In this document: piece by piece, positions 17,674 to 26,600 of the stretch
How the letters are laid out: every line of letters starts with the position of its first letter
Numbering within the stretch: the first letter of the stretch is position 1
Assembly (NCBI GenBank): GCA_001314625.1
Contig: LJSH01000003.1
Span: forward strand, 25,722 to 89,721
DNA from: Oceanicaulis sp. HLUCCA04
GTDB taxonomy: Bacteria; Pseudomonadota; Alphaproteobacteria; Caulobacterales; Maricaulaceae
DNA length: 64,000 nt
Direction of reading: 5' to 3'
The notes under the pieces: generated by a model
Told to the model about the DNA's origin: nothing
What the model saw: only the letters and a program-made list of their open reading frames with translations
The model's database searches: none
Program-made: the position numbers and the translations under genes

Positions 17674-19131
17674 ATGCACGACAACTCTACACGCACGCTG
17701 CTGGCGGGGGCTGTCATCATCGCGCTGGTTGCCGCTGCGCAGCTATATGGCCTGCTGCAGGGGCAAATGGGGCAATCCCAGCCCGGGCCGATGTCCGCCA
17801 GGGCGGAGTCGCCGACAGAAATCGCGCTGCGTTCGGTGGTTACCGTCTACGCAGAACGCGCTGTCAGCCAGCCAGTCATGTTGCTGTCTGACGGCGAGGG
17901 TGCCGGTGAGGGGCTTGGCGCGCGCAACAGCGCGGAGGAAACCGAAGGTTGGTCCTGGCGGTCCGGATCTGGGTTTGCGATCGCCGAGGGCGGATATGTC
18001 CTCACCAACCATCACGTGATTTCGGGCGCCCGCAGGATCGAGGCCCGGCTTGCCAATGGCAGCCGTGTGCGGGCGGAACTCATTGGAACTGATCCGCTGA
18101 CTGATCTGGCCCTGTTGCAGATTGATGCGGACCTGCCTGTGCTGGAATGGGGTGATGATGAGGCACTGCGCGTGGGTGACCCGGTCGTGGCTATCGGGTC
18201 CCCGCTGGATTTTCACCTCTCGGCAAGCTCGGGCGTCATTGGCGGCTTTGGCCGTGCTTATGATGGCGCTGATCCGGTCGGCTATATCCAGCATGACGCG
18301 GCGCTCAATCCGGGCAATTCCGGCGGGCCGCTGATTGATTCGTCGGGCCGCGTTGTTGGCGTTAACACCGCCATTCCGCAGGAAGCCTTTTTCAATGTCG
18401 GCATATCGCTGGCCGTACCTGCCAGCGTTGCGCGTCAGGTGGGTGAAGCCCTGACAGCACATGGACGTATGGAGCGGGGCTTTCTCGGCGTTTCGGTGCG
18501 TGCCCTGCATGGTCCGCTGGCGAGCGCGATGGGGCGCCGGAGCGGGGAAGGTGTGCTGATCGAGGCCGTTGATCCAAACTCGCCGGCAGCGCAGGCCGGT
18601 GTGCGGCCCGGCCAGACCTTGCTGGCCGTCGATGGGATCGCCCTGTCGACACCGCGTGATCTGGCGCGTGCGCTGCTTGTGACCCTTCCCGGCGCCGAGC
18701 TGGCGCTCAGCCTGCATGACGGCGAGGCGCGCTTTCGCGTCAGCGCCGTGCTGGATCGACGGCCGGATGCAGACCAGCCTGCCATTGCGCGAGATCTGGG
18801 CTTCGAGTCGGATGCCGGGCACGGTTATGGACTGAGCTTTGCCGGAACGGAATCGGGCGGAGTGGCCGTTGCCTCGGTGGCCCGTGGCAGCCCGGCCGCA
18901 CAAGCAGGGCTCGCCGAAGGCGATATCGTGCTGGCCATTGGCGCTTCGGAGCTGTCAGACCCGCGCGAGGCGGAGGTCCGCCTGAGGCTGGCGCGCCATG
19001 AAGTGGCGTTGCGGGTTTTGCGTAGCGGGGACAACGTGCCGCGCTATATTGCGCTGGTTCTTGACCATGGGGCGGCCGCGCGCGCACCTGACCATGCGGC
19101 CTTTGCCGATGCGTCCGGTGGCCCGTTCTGA
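17674..19131 (+). CDS. HtrA/Deg-like serine protease with two PDZ domains
   Basis: 485 aa of the S1C family. An uncleaved-looking membrane anchor at ~9-29 is followed by a trypsin-fold domain with catalytic His114 (TNHHVI), Asp144 (LTDLALLQ) and Ser216 (NPGNSGGPL). PDZ1 is at ~285-370 and PDZ2 at ~385-470 (GSPAAQAGLAEGDIVLAIG). It should be a membrane-tethered periplasmic protease, possibly also a chaperone, acting on misfolded or regulated envelope proteins. Two candidate regulator boxes lie in its promoter. The response regulator gene follows 35 bases later, so the two are probably one operon. In many bacteria Deg proteases belong to envelope-stress two-component regulons, which fits. Confidence 0.92.
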   Translation: MHDNSTRTLLAGAVIIALVAAAQLYGLLQGQMGQSQPGPMSARAESPTEIALRSVVTVYAERAVSQPVMLLSDGEGAGEGLGARNSAEETEGWSWRSGSGFAIAEGGYVLTNHHVISGARRIEARLANGSRVRAELIGTDPLTDLALLQIDADLPVLEWGDDEALRVGDPVVAIGSPLDFHLSASSGVIGGFGRAYDGADPVGYIQHDAALNPGNSGGPLIDSSGRVVGVNTAIPQEAFFNVGISLAVPASVARQVGEALTAHGRMERGFLGVSVRALHGPLASAMGRRSGEGVLIEAVDPNSPAAQAGVRPGQTLLAVDGIALSTPRDLARALLVTLPGAELALSLHDGEARFRVSAVLDRRPDADQPAIARDLGFESDAGHGYGLSFAGTESGGVAVASVARGSPAAQAGLAEGDIVLAIGASELSDPREAEVRLRLARHEVALRVLRSGDNVPRYIALVLDHGAAARAPDHAAFADASGGPF

Positions 19132-19166
19132 CGGCGTGAATACACCTAAATCGGGGAAATGTGACA

Positions 19167-19862
19167 ATGCGCATACTCATGGTCGAGGACGAGGACGTAT
19201 GGGCGGACAAGGCCAGAGAGGCCGTGGCCACCGAGCCGGACTGGACGCTGGAGCGGGTGTCGTCCGGCGCCGCCGCGCTGGCCATCGGAGCGGGCAGCGC
19301 GTTCGATGTGCTGATCGTTGACAGGGTCATCGAGACAGACGGGACCGATGGCCTGGCCCTGCTGGCGCGCCTGCGCGAGATGGGCGTTGCGGCACCTGCC
19401 CTGGTGCTCTCCAGTCTCGGACAGGCCCACCAGCGTGTCGAAGGGCTCGATGCCGGCGCAGATGACTATCTTTCCAAGCCTTTCGATGCCGCCGAACTGC
19501 GCGCGCGGCTGAAAGCGCTCGCCCGGCGGGCTGGCTTTGTGGCCAACCCGGAAGTGATCGTGCTGGGCGGGCTGGAAGTGCGGGTCAAGGCGCGCACGGC
19601 GCACTGGAACGGTGCGCATATCCCGCTTTCACCCCAGGAGTTCAATATTCTCAAGCTGCTGGCCGAGAACGCCGGAGAACCGGTCAGCCGCGATGCGCTG
19701 TGGACCGGTGTCTGGACCGATTTCCCCAACCTGCCGCCACAGATCAATGTGATTGACGTGGCCGTTGCACGCCTGCGCCGTTCCATACGTGCGGTTGTCG
19801 GCGATGATCTGATCCAGACGCAGCGCCTCAAGGGCTACATACTTCCGGCTGCCCCGGACTAG
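19167..19862 (+). CDS. OmpR/PhoB-family response regulator
   Basis: 231 aa. The receiver has the acidic pair in VEDED (residues 7-8), phospho-acceptor Asp52 in VLIVDR and conserved Lys104 in LSKPF. The C-terminal winged helix (~130-228) has LSPQEFNILKLL, VAVARLRRSI and IQTQRLKGYIL, typical of DNA-binding OmpR-type outputs. The ATG at 19167 is preferred over the GTG at 19161 because GGGGA is at a better distance. No kinase is adjacent; the lone kinase at 2060-3466 is the likely partner. Candidate target boxes are at 7094, 16602, 17552 and 17598. It is probably co-transcribed with the HtrA-like gene. Confidence 0.92.
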   Translation: MRILMVEDEDVWADKAREAVATEPDWTLERVSSGAAALAIGAGSAFDVLIVDRVIETDGTDGLALLARLREMGVAAPALVLSSLGQAHQRVEGLDAGADDYLSKPFDAAELRARLKALARRAGFVANPEVIVLGGLEVRVKARTAHWNGAHIPLSPQEFNILKLLAENAGEPVSRDALWTGVWTDFPNLPPQINVIDVAVARLRRSIRAVVGDDLIQTQRLKGYILPAAPD

Positions 19863-19923
19863 GCCAGCTGTGCCCCACAAGCGGGCAATGGCCGCCAATT
19901 GAAACGTCCAAGCTTTATAAATC

Positions 19924-19941
19924 CGTGACAATTTCGTCACG
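19924..19941. promoter_or_regulatory. Inverted repeat upstream of TonB receptor gene
   Basis: CGTGAC and GTCACG arms of 6 bp flank AATTTC. A second inverted repeat, CTGTC-N6-GACAG, lies at 19970-19985. Both are in the 263-base gap between the response regulator and the TonB receptor. They could be operators for the receptor promoter; neither has a T-run expected of a terminator. The regulator is unknown. Confidence 0.3.
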
Positions 19942-20125
19942 CCGGGCGCCCTTTCAAGGGCATCAGAGTCTGTCTTGCTGGACAGGACGGTCCTGCTCGG
20001 CATGCTGATTTATTACAGTTTAGCAAGGTAGCGCTTTCAACCGGGGGGCAAGCCAGCAGAGCGCTTAATTGAGGTCAGTTGACCCACTATCGGCTTGCCG
20101 ACAGCAAGAAAAAAGGGGCAATAAA

Positions 20126-23100
20126 ATGACTAATTATTCGCGTAATTTGAAGCATTTACTGACCGCAGGCACGAGTCTTGCCGGTCTGGTGTTTGTTGGA
20201 GCGGCGAGCGCGCAAGTGCAGGACACGCAAACGCAAGATTCGGCAGCCGAGGCCGGGAGCGCCCCGGCAGAAACCATCGTGGTGACAGGTTCGCGCATTG
20301 CCCGCGATCCCAACCTGGTCTCGCCGGTTCCCGTTCAGTCGGTGACTGGTGTAGAACTGCGGGAGGCGGGTCAGCCCAATATAACCGAGGTGCTCAACCG
20401 GCTGCCGGCGCTGCTTTCGTCGACAAGTTCCGAAGCCAGCGTTTCGGGCAATAATGTCTTGAATCTGCGAGGACTTGGGAGCAACCGTACCCTGACGCTC
20501 GTCAATGGCCGGCGCTATGTCGGTGGTTTCGAGGGCTCCAGCGCGGTCGATGTTGCATCGATCCCGAATGCGCTCATCGAGCGGGTTGAGGTGCTTACCG
20601 GCGGTGCGTCCGCGCTCTATGGTTCGGACGCGGTGACCGGCGTCATCAATTTCGTCCTGCGTGACGACTATGACGGGCTTTCAGCCAATGTCCGCACGGG
20701 TATATCCAGCCGCAGTGACGCGCAGACATACAATGTCGAGCTGCTTGGCGGACGCAATTTCCACCAAGAGCGCGGCAATATTACGGTCAGCCTTGACTGG
20801 CGTCGGGACGACGGCCTGACGGCCGGTGACCGCCCATGGTCGCAAAACAACGGCATACATCGCAACCAGGCCAATCCTGCCCTGCGGTTCCAGCAGGGCG
20901 ATATCGGTGCCAGCACGCCGCTTTTCGAGCAATTCTACAGCCTTGGCGCGTTCCGCTATCCCTACGGCCTGTTCATTCCCAGCGATCCACAGCGCTTTAT
21001 CGACCGCTACAACGCCCAGTTCGGCACGTCGCTAACGACGGCAGATCTCAGCGCGGCCGAGCTGGCGCTCATCCAGCGCCGGAACGATTCTCCGTCACGC
21101 GCGATACTGCCGCAACCCACCTTCTCGATCTCCAATGCGCCAGGTATCATATCGCCGTTTAACCTCGACATTGCGCACAATATCGATCTGGACGGCGATG
21201 GAACGATTGACTGCAACCAGTCTTTTGTTGGTTTCAACAACAGCTTCTACCTGCCGGGCTTCTTCGGCGATCCGAACCCGGGCGATGACGGGGCGTTCAA
21301 CTTCGACTATGCCGGTGGCTGCTGGACGCGCGATGGAAATGGCGCACTTCGCCCTTATCAGGATGGTCTGGTAGCGGCCAGCTTCAACCAGTTCGGCGGC
21401 GATGGCGTGCCTGATCGTTACGATCTTGATTCGCTGTATCCGAGCAGCGAGAACATCACGCTGAATATCAACACCCGCTACGATATTACCCCCAATGTGA
21501 CGGGGTTCTTTGAACTGGCCTTTTCGGTCAGCGAGAGCCGTAGTTCAGAGATCCAGAACGGCTTTTTCGATCTGCTCTACGGGTCACCAGAGAATCCCTT
21601 CCTGCCGGCCGAGCTTGTCGGCACCAGCGCCACGGCTCCAGGCGGCTTTGCGGGCGCAATCACCGGCTTGCCCGGCGGCTTGTGGATCACGCGCGATCCA
21701 ACCGATACGGGCGGGGCCCAGACCAATGTGGATCGTGAGACCATCCGGGTTGTAGGTGGCTTTGAAGGCCAGTTCCAGAATGGCTGGGCATGGGAAGTCT
21801 CGGCCAATTACGGTCAGTTCACCAGCGAGACACAGAGCACTGAAGTCATCCTTGACCGCTTTTTCGCGGCCATCGATGTAGTGTCTGATCCGGTAACCGG
21901 CCAGCCGGTCTGCCGCAGCGAAGTGGATCCAACGGCGATACCCTTTACCACCCTGTTCAATATTCCCGAGTTCAACGCTGGCATATTCAGTTTCACGCCG
22001 GGTGACGGGCAGTGCAGGCCGGCCAATATCTGGGGCGGGCAGGACTCCATTAGCGCCGAAGCGCGCGACTTCTTCAGCGTTCGCACCACCGATACGGTGG
22101 AGCTGCGTCAGTCGGTGTTCAGCGCTTTCATGACCGGTGATCTGGGTGAATTCTTCACCCTGCCCGCCGGGCCGGTCAGCTTTGCTGTAGGCGGTGAATA
22201 TCGCAAGGAAGACGCCACCAGCACCCGTGATCCCTGGCTGCGCGGTGAACTGCCAGCGGGCTCGCCCTTCCCGGCAGGCACCAATATCCAGGATGTGAGC
22301 GCCAACAACTCGCTCGGCTTCAACGCCCTGTTCCTGTACCAGAACTCAACTGGTTCCTACAGCGCTGCCGATGCGTTTATCGAGCTGTCTGTTCCCATCC
22401 TGGCAGGTCAGTTCCTTGCCGAGGAACTGACCTTCGATGCGGCCTACCGGGTTGCTGATTACTCAAGTTCGGTTGGTACGGTCGGCACCTGGAAGCTGGG
22501 GCTTTTGTGGACCCCGGTGGAAGATATTTCCTTCCGTGTGTCGCGCTCGCAGGCCATTCGTGCGCCGAACCTGCGCGAAACCTTCATCACCAACCCGGCC
22601 GTATTCCGGCCAAACGATCCGTGTGACGCCGCCGAGCTTGGCAATGCGGTTGACCCGGGCCTGCGCGCGGCAAACTGCCAGGCGGGCGGTAACGGATTGC
22701 CGGCCCTGCCGGCGGGGTACACCGATCCGCTCAGTGCCCGCTTTGGCGGTGTTCTGGGGGGTAACGAGTTCCTGACCGAGGAGACCGCGGACACGCTCAC
22801 GCTTGGCTTTGTCTTCACGCCGCGCATCCTGCCCGGCTTCTCGCTCACCGTTGACTACTGGGATATCGAGATTGAAGACGGTATTTCGGCAGTCAGCGCG
22901 CAGGAAATCGTCGATACCTGCTATGATGCCACTGACTTCCCGAACAATGTCTTCTGCACCCTGTTCACGCGTGAGACCGACACCGGATCGGCTCAGTTCG
23001 GCGGCTTCCGCTTCCTGAACCAGACATTCGTGAACTTCGCCCGTATCGAGTCGCGCGGCTATGACTTTGCCGCAAGTTATGCGTTCTCGCTCTGGGAGAA

Positions 23101-23521
23101 TGACTTTGGCGTTCGCCTGATCGGGTCCCAGCAGGAAGCGCTGGACTTCTTCACCAGCCGTACCGATCCGACGGCAGTCGACCCGGCCTTGCGCGAGTTC
23201 CGCACGCCGGAGTGGTCTGCCCAGCTTAACCTGAACTGGACACGCGGTCCGTTCTCGGCTGGCTGGACGACGCTTTACCAGAGCGATCAGGCTGAATCGG
23301 GCGTTGAGATCGAAACAATCGATAATGTGTACGGCCCGGATGGTATGGCGGGTGAAAGTTTCAGCCATAACCTCACCGCCGCGTGGCAGGTGCGTGACAC
23401 TTTGCGTATTTACGGTGGTGTCAACAACGTATCGGACCGCAATCCGTTCCGGACCACGGCGTCCTGGCCTGTTGGTCCGCGCGGGCGCTACTTCTTCCTG
23501 GGTGTTGAGGCGAACTTCTAG
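20126..23521 (+). CDS. TonB-dependent outer-membrane receptor
   Basis: 1131 aa from the ATG at 20126, which has AAAAGGGG upstream; it gives a signal peptide ending ASA-QV. The TonB-box-like ETIVVTGSRI is followed by a plug domain (ELREAGQPNITEVLNRLPAL, then RVEVLTGGASALYGSDAVTGVINFVL) and a long beta-barrel ending in an aromatic residue (YFFLGVEANF), the outer-membrane insertion signal. It should import a large substrate such as an oligosaccharide, peptide or siderophore using TonB energy. The length exceeds that of siderophore receptors (~700) and resembles carbohydrate or peptide receptors. No FecIR-type regulators are adjacent. A strong terminator follows. Confidence 0.9.
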   Translation: MTNYSRNLKHLLTAGTSLAGLVFVGAASAQVQDTQTQDSAAEAGSAPAETIVVTGSRIARDPNLVSPVPVQSVTGVELREAGQPNITEVLNRLPALLSSTSSEASVSGNNVLNLRGLGSNRTLTLVNGRRYVGGFEGSSAVDVASIPNALIERVEVLTGGASALYGSDAVTGVINFVLRDDYDGLSANVRTGISSRSDAQTYNVELLGGRNFHQERGNITVSLDWRRDDGLTAGDRPWSQNNGIHRNQANPALRFQQGDIGASTPLFEQFYSLGAFRYPYGLFIPSDPQRFIDRYNAQFGTSLTTADLSAAELALIQRRNDSPSRAILPQPTFSISNAPGIISPFNLDIAHNIDLDGDGTIDCNQSFVGFNNSFYLPGFFGDPNPGDDGAFNFDYAGGCWTRDGNGALRPYQDGLVAASFNQFGGDGVPDRYDLDSLYPSSENITLNINTRYDITPNVTGFFELAFSVSESRSSEIQNGFFDLLYGSPENPFLPAELVGTSATAPGGFAGAITGLPGGLWITRDPTDTGGAQTNVDRETIRVVGGFEGQFQNGWAWEVSANYGQFTSETQSTEVILDRFFAAIDVVSDPVTGQPVCRSEVDPTAIPFTTLFNIPEFNAGIFSFTPGDGQCRPANIWGGQDSISAEARDFFSVRTTDTVELRQSVFSAFMTGDLGEFFTLPAGPVSFAVGGEYRKEDATSTRDPWLRGELPAGSPFPAGTNIQDVSANNSLGFNALFLYQNSTGSYSAADAFIELSVPILAGQFLAEELTFDAAYRVADYSSSVGTVGTWKLGLLWTPVEDISFRVSRSQAIRAPNLRETFITNPAVFRPNDPCDAAELGNAVDPGLRAANCQAGGNGLPALPAGYTDPLSARFGGVLGGNEFLTEETADTLTLGFVFTPRILPGFSLTVDYWDIEIEDGISAVSAQEIVDTCYDATDFPNNVFCTLFTRETDTGSAQFGGFRFLNQTFVNFARIESRGYDFAASYAFSLWENDFGVRLIGSQQEALDFFTSRTDPTAVDPALREFRTPEWSAQLNLNWTRGPFSAGWTTLYQSDQAESGVEIETIDNVYGPDGMAGESFSHNLTAAWQVRDTLRIYGGVNNVSDRNPFRTTASWPVGPRGRYFFLGVEANF

Positions 23522-23561
23522 AACGCTGCCGCGTCTATACTTTTAGAGAGTGCCGCGTACG

Positions 23562-23600
23562 AGAGCCGGGAAGGGCTAGCTTCCCGGCTCTTGCTTGTGT
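23562..23600 (+). terminator. Rho-independent terminator after TonB receptor gene
   Basis: A perfect 12-bp stem (AGAGCCGGGAAG / CTTCCCGGCTCT, 23562-23573 and 23580-23591) encloses a 6-base loop and is followed by a moderately T-rich stretch. It separates the receptor from the macroglobulin operon. Confidence 0.8.
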
Positions 23601-23678
23601 TGAATTTTTATCCGGGGGCTGTGTTTGGCTGCGGGTCATGCCACAGTGCGATGCCCTCTTCAGGGCAGGCAGGGAGGA

Positions 23679-26600
23679 ATGAGCGTGGGTATGTTTGCAA
23701 CAGGTGTTTTGCGCAAAATGATGGTTCCCGCTCGCGGCATGGCCGTCATTGCCGGGCTGGCGGGTGCGATGGTGCTGGCAGCTTGCGGTAACGATCCCGC
23801 ACCCGAACCTTCTGGCGAAGGCCCTGCGCTGGAATCGCGCTCTGCCGAAGCGCCGCGCGCCACGCCCGAAGCCTCCTCCCGGTTTGAATATCTGCGCTAT
23901 GCGACCGACACGGATGGCGACGCACCGCGCCTTTGCCTGACCTTTTCCGGCCCGCTGGACCCCGACGCCGATTACAGCGCCTATGTTGAAGTTGACGAAC
24001 CCGTCGCGCTTGACGTCGACGGATCGCGGCTGTGCATCGGGGGTCTCAGCTTTGGCCAGACGCGCACGCTGATCCTGCGTGAAGGCTTGCCCTCTGCGGA
24101 CGGACGGCGTCTGGAAACCGAAGAGCGCGATACGCTGAGCTTTGCCTCGCGCCCGGCCTATGTCGGCTTTGCAGGCACAGGCGTCATCCTCCCGCGTGTG
24201 GACGCCGATGGTGTTGCCATCGAAACGGTCAATGTCGACGCGGTGCGCATGACCGTCACGCGTGTGACCGACCGGGCTCTGGCCTTCCGCCAGATCACGT
24301 CGGGTTTCAACGCGGCTTCTGGTGAATGGTATTGGCTGGATTCCGAAGAGGAGCCCGGTGAGGCCGGCTCGCCAGTCTGGCAGGGTGAAATGGATACGCC
24401 CGGCGACGCCAATGCGATGACGACCACCGTATTTCCACTCGCCGACACGATCGGCAGCCTGCGTCCGGGCGCCTATTTCCTGCGCGCTGAAAACCTCGCC
24501 GAAATTGATACCGACCGGTATGGCGAATATGCACGCGCGGCGCGCTGGCTGATCGTTACCGATCTGGCCTTCACCGCCTATCGCGGGCGAGACGGGATCG
24601 ACGCGATTGTCCGCTCGCTGCAAAGCGCAGAGCCTGCAGCGGGTGTCGAGGTGCAGCTGATTGCCCGCTCCAACGAGGTACTGGCAACCGCGCGCAGCGA
24701 TGAGCGCGGCCGGGTGCGCTTTGGCGAGGCGCTGGTGTCGGGCCGTGAAGGCGATGCCCCGCGCCTGCTTCTGGCCTATGGGCCCGAAGGTGATTTCGCC
24801 GTGCTGGACCTCGACAGGGCGCCGGTGGATCTGTCCGCCCAGCCTGTGGATGGGCGTAGCCGCGCGCAAGGCGCGGACGGTTATATATGGCTTGATCGCG
24901 GCATTTACCGTCCCGGCGAGACGATCCATGCCTCTGCCATGGTACGCGATGCGGAGGGCCGCGCCCTGACCGGGCGTCCGGGTACGATTGCACTCTATGC
25001 GCCAAACGGGCTCGCCCATGAGGAAGTGCGTTTTGACGAAGCCGGGCAGGCCGGCGCGGTGTTCCACGATTTTGACCTGCCCCGCGAGGCAGCCAGGGGG
25101 CGCTGGCGCCTGACCGTCAGTGTTGATGGTGTGGGCGAGGTCGCGAGCCAACCGTTATCGGTTGAGGACTTCGTGCCTCAACGCGTGGCGTTGACACTGG
25201 AAGCCGATACTGAAACGCCTATCCGTGCCGGTCAGACGCGCATGGTGGATGCATTCGCGCGCTTCCTCTACGGCGCGCCGGGCGCGGGTTTGCAGCTTCG
25301 CGGCACAGCCCGTATCCAGCCCGACCCCGCCCCCTTCCCGGCCTATTCTGATTTCCGCTTCGGCCTTCATGACGAGGAGTTTGCCGAGGAGGTCATCGAC
25401 CTGCCGGACACCTTGTCGGACGGTCAGGGCAACGCGGCCATGCCGGTTGCTCCGGGCCCGGTTGGACGCGATTCCACGCTGCCCTTGCGGGCCCGTGCCG
25501 TGATTACGGTGGAAGAGCCGGGCGGGCGCGCGGTCAGTGATGATGTGCGCATCCCCTACCGTCCGCGTGACCGCTATGCCGGTATCCGCATAGCAGGCGG
25601 TGATGAGACTGTGCGGCGCGGCGACGCGGCGCGCCTCGAGCTGGTGGCTGTCGGCCCCGATGGCGCCCCTCTGGCGCTGGAAGCGGACTGGCGGCTGATC
25701 CGCACTGACTGGCAGTATGACTGGTACCGCACTGACAATGGTGAATGGCGCTGGCGGCGTTCACGCCGGGTGGTACCGATTGAATCCGGTGTGGTGCGCC
25801 TGGACGGTGAAAGCCCGGCGGAGGTTGAAACCCCGTCGCTCGATTGGGGCGATTACACACTCATCGTGTCGGCTGACGGCGAGGATATTGCGAGTTTCGG
25901 CTTCTGGTCTGGCTATGGCGGACGCCCCGAGGACGGCGAGTCCGCGCCGGACCGCGTGCGGCTGTCAGGGCCTGCTGACGCGCCTGAAACCGGCGACACA
26001 GCCACGGTTTCGATCTTTGCGCCCTATGCGGGGCAGGCAGAGCTGGTGGTCGCCACCGACCGGGTGATCACGTCGCGCACGCTGGAAGTGGAAGAAGGTG
26101 CCAATACGGTTGAGTTGCCGGTCAGCGAAGACTGGGGCGCAGGCGCCTATGTGATGGTGTCGGTGTTCACGCCGCGTGATCCGGTCAGCCGTCCAACGCC
26201 GCGCCGCGCTGTCGGCGTGCTCTACATGCCGGTCAATGTGGAAGACCGCACCTTCGAGCTGACGCTGGATGCCCCAGAGCGGATCGAGCCGCGCGAGCGT
26301 TTCGACTTCACCGTGACGGCCAGTGACGGGCCGCAGCGCGAGGAGGCCTGGGTGACGGTTGCCGCCGTTGATGAGGGCATATTGCTGCTCACCGGCTTTA
26401 CATCGCCTGATCCGGAAAGCTGGTTCTTCGGCAAGGCACAGCTGGATGTTGACCTGCTCGATGATTACGGCCGCCTGCTTGATCCCAATCAGGGGCCAGC
26501 GGCGCAAGTGCGTTCGGGCGGTGACGAGATCGGAGCCGCAGGCCTGTCTGTCGTGCCAACGCGCACGGTCGCCCTGTTTTCCGGGCCGGTGCGTTTTGAC

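Noticed and set aside
23535..25151. Minus-strand 538-residue frame over the macroglobulin start
   Set aside because: It is antisense to the macroglobulin N-terminal domains and crosses the terminator; no family features.
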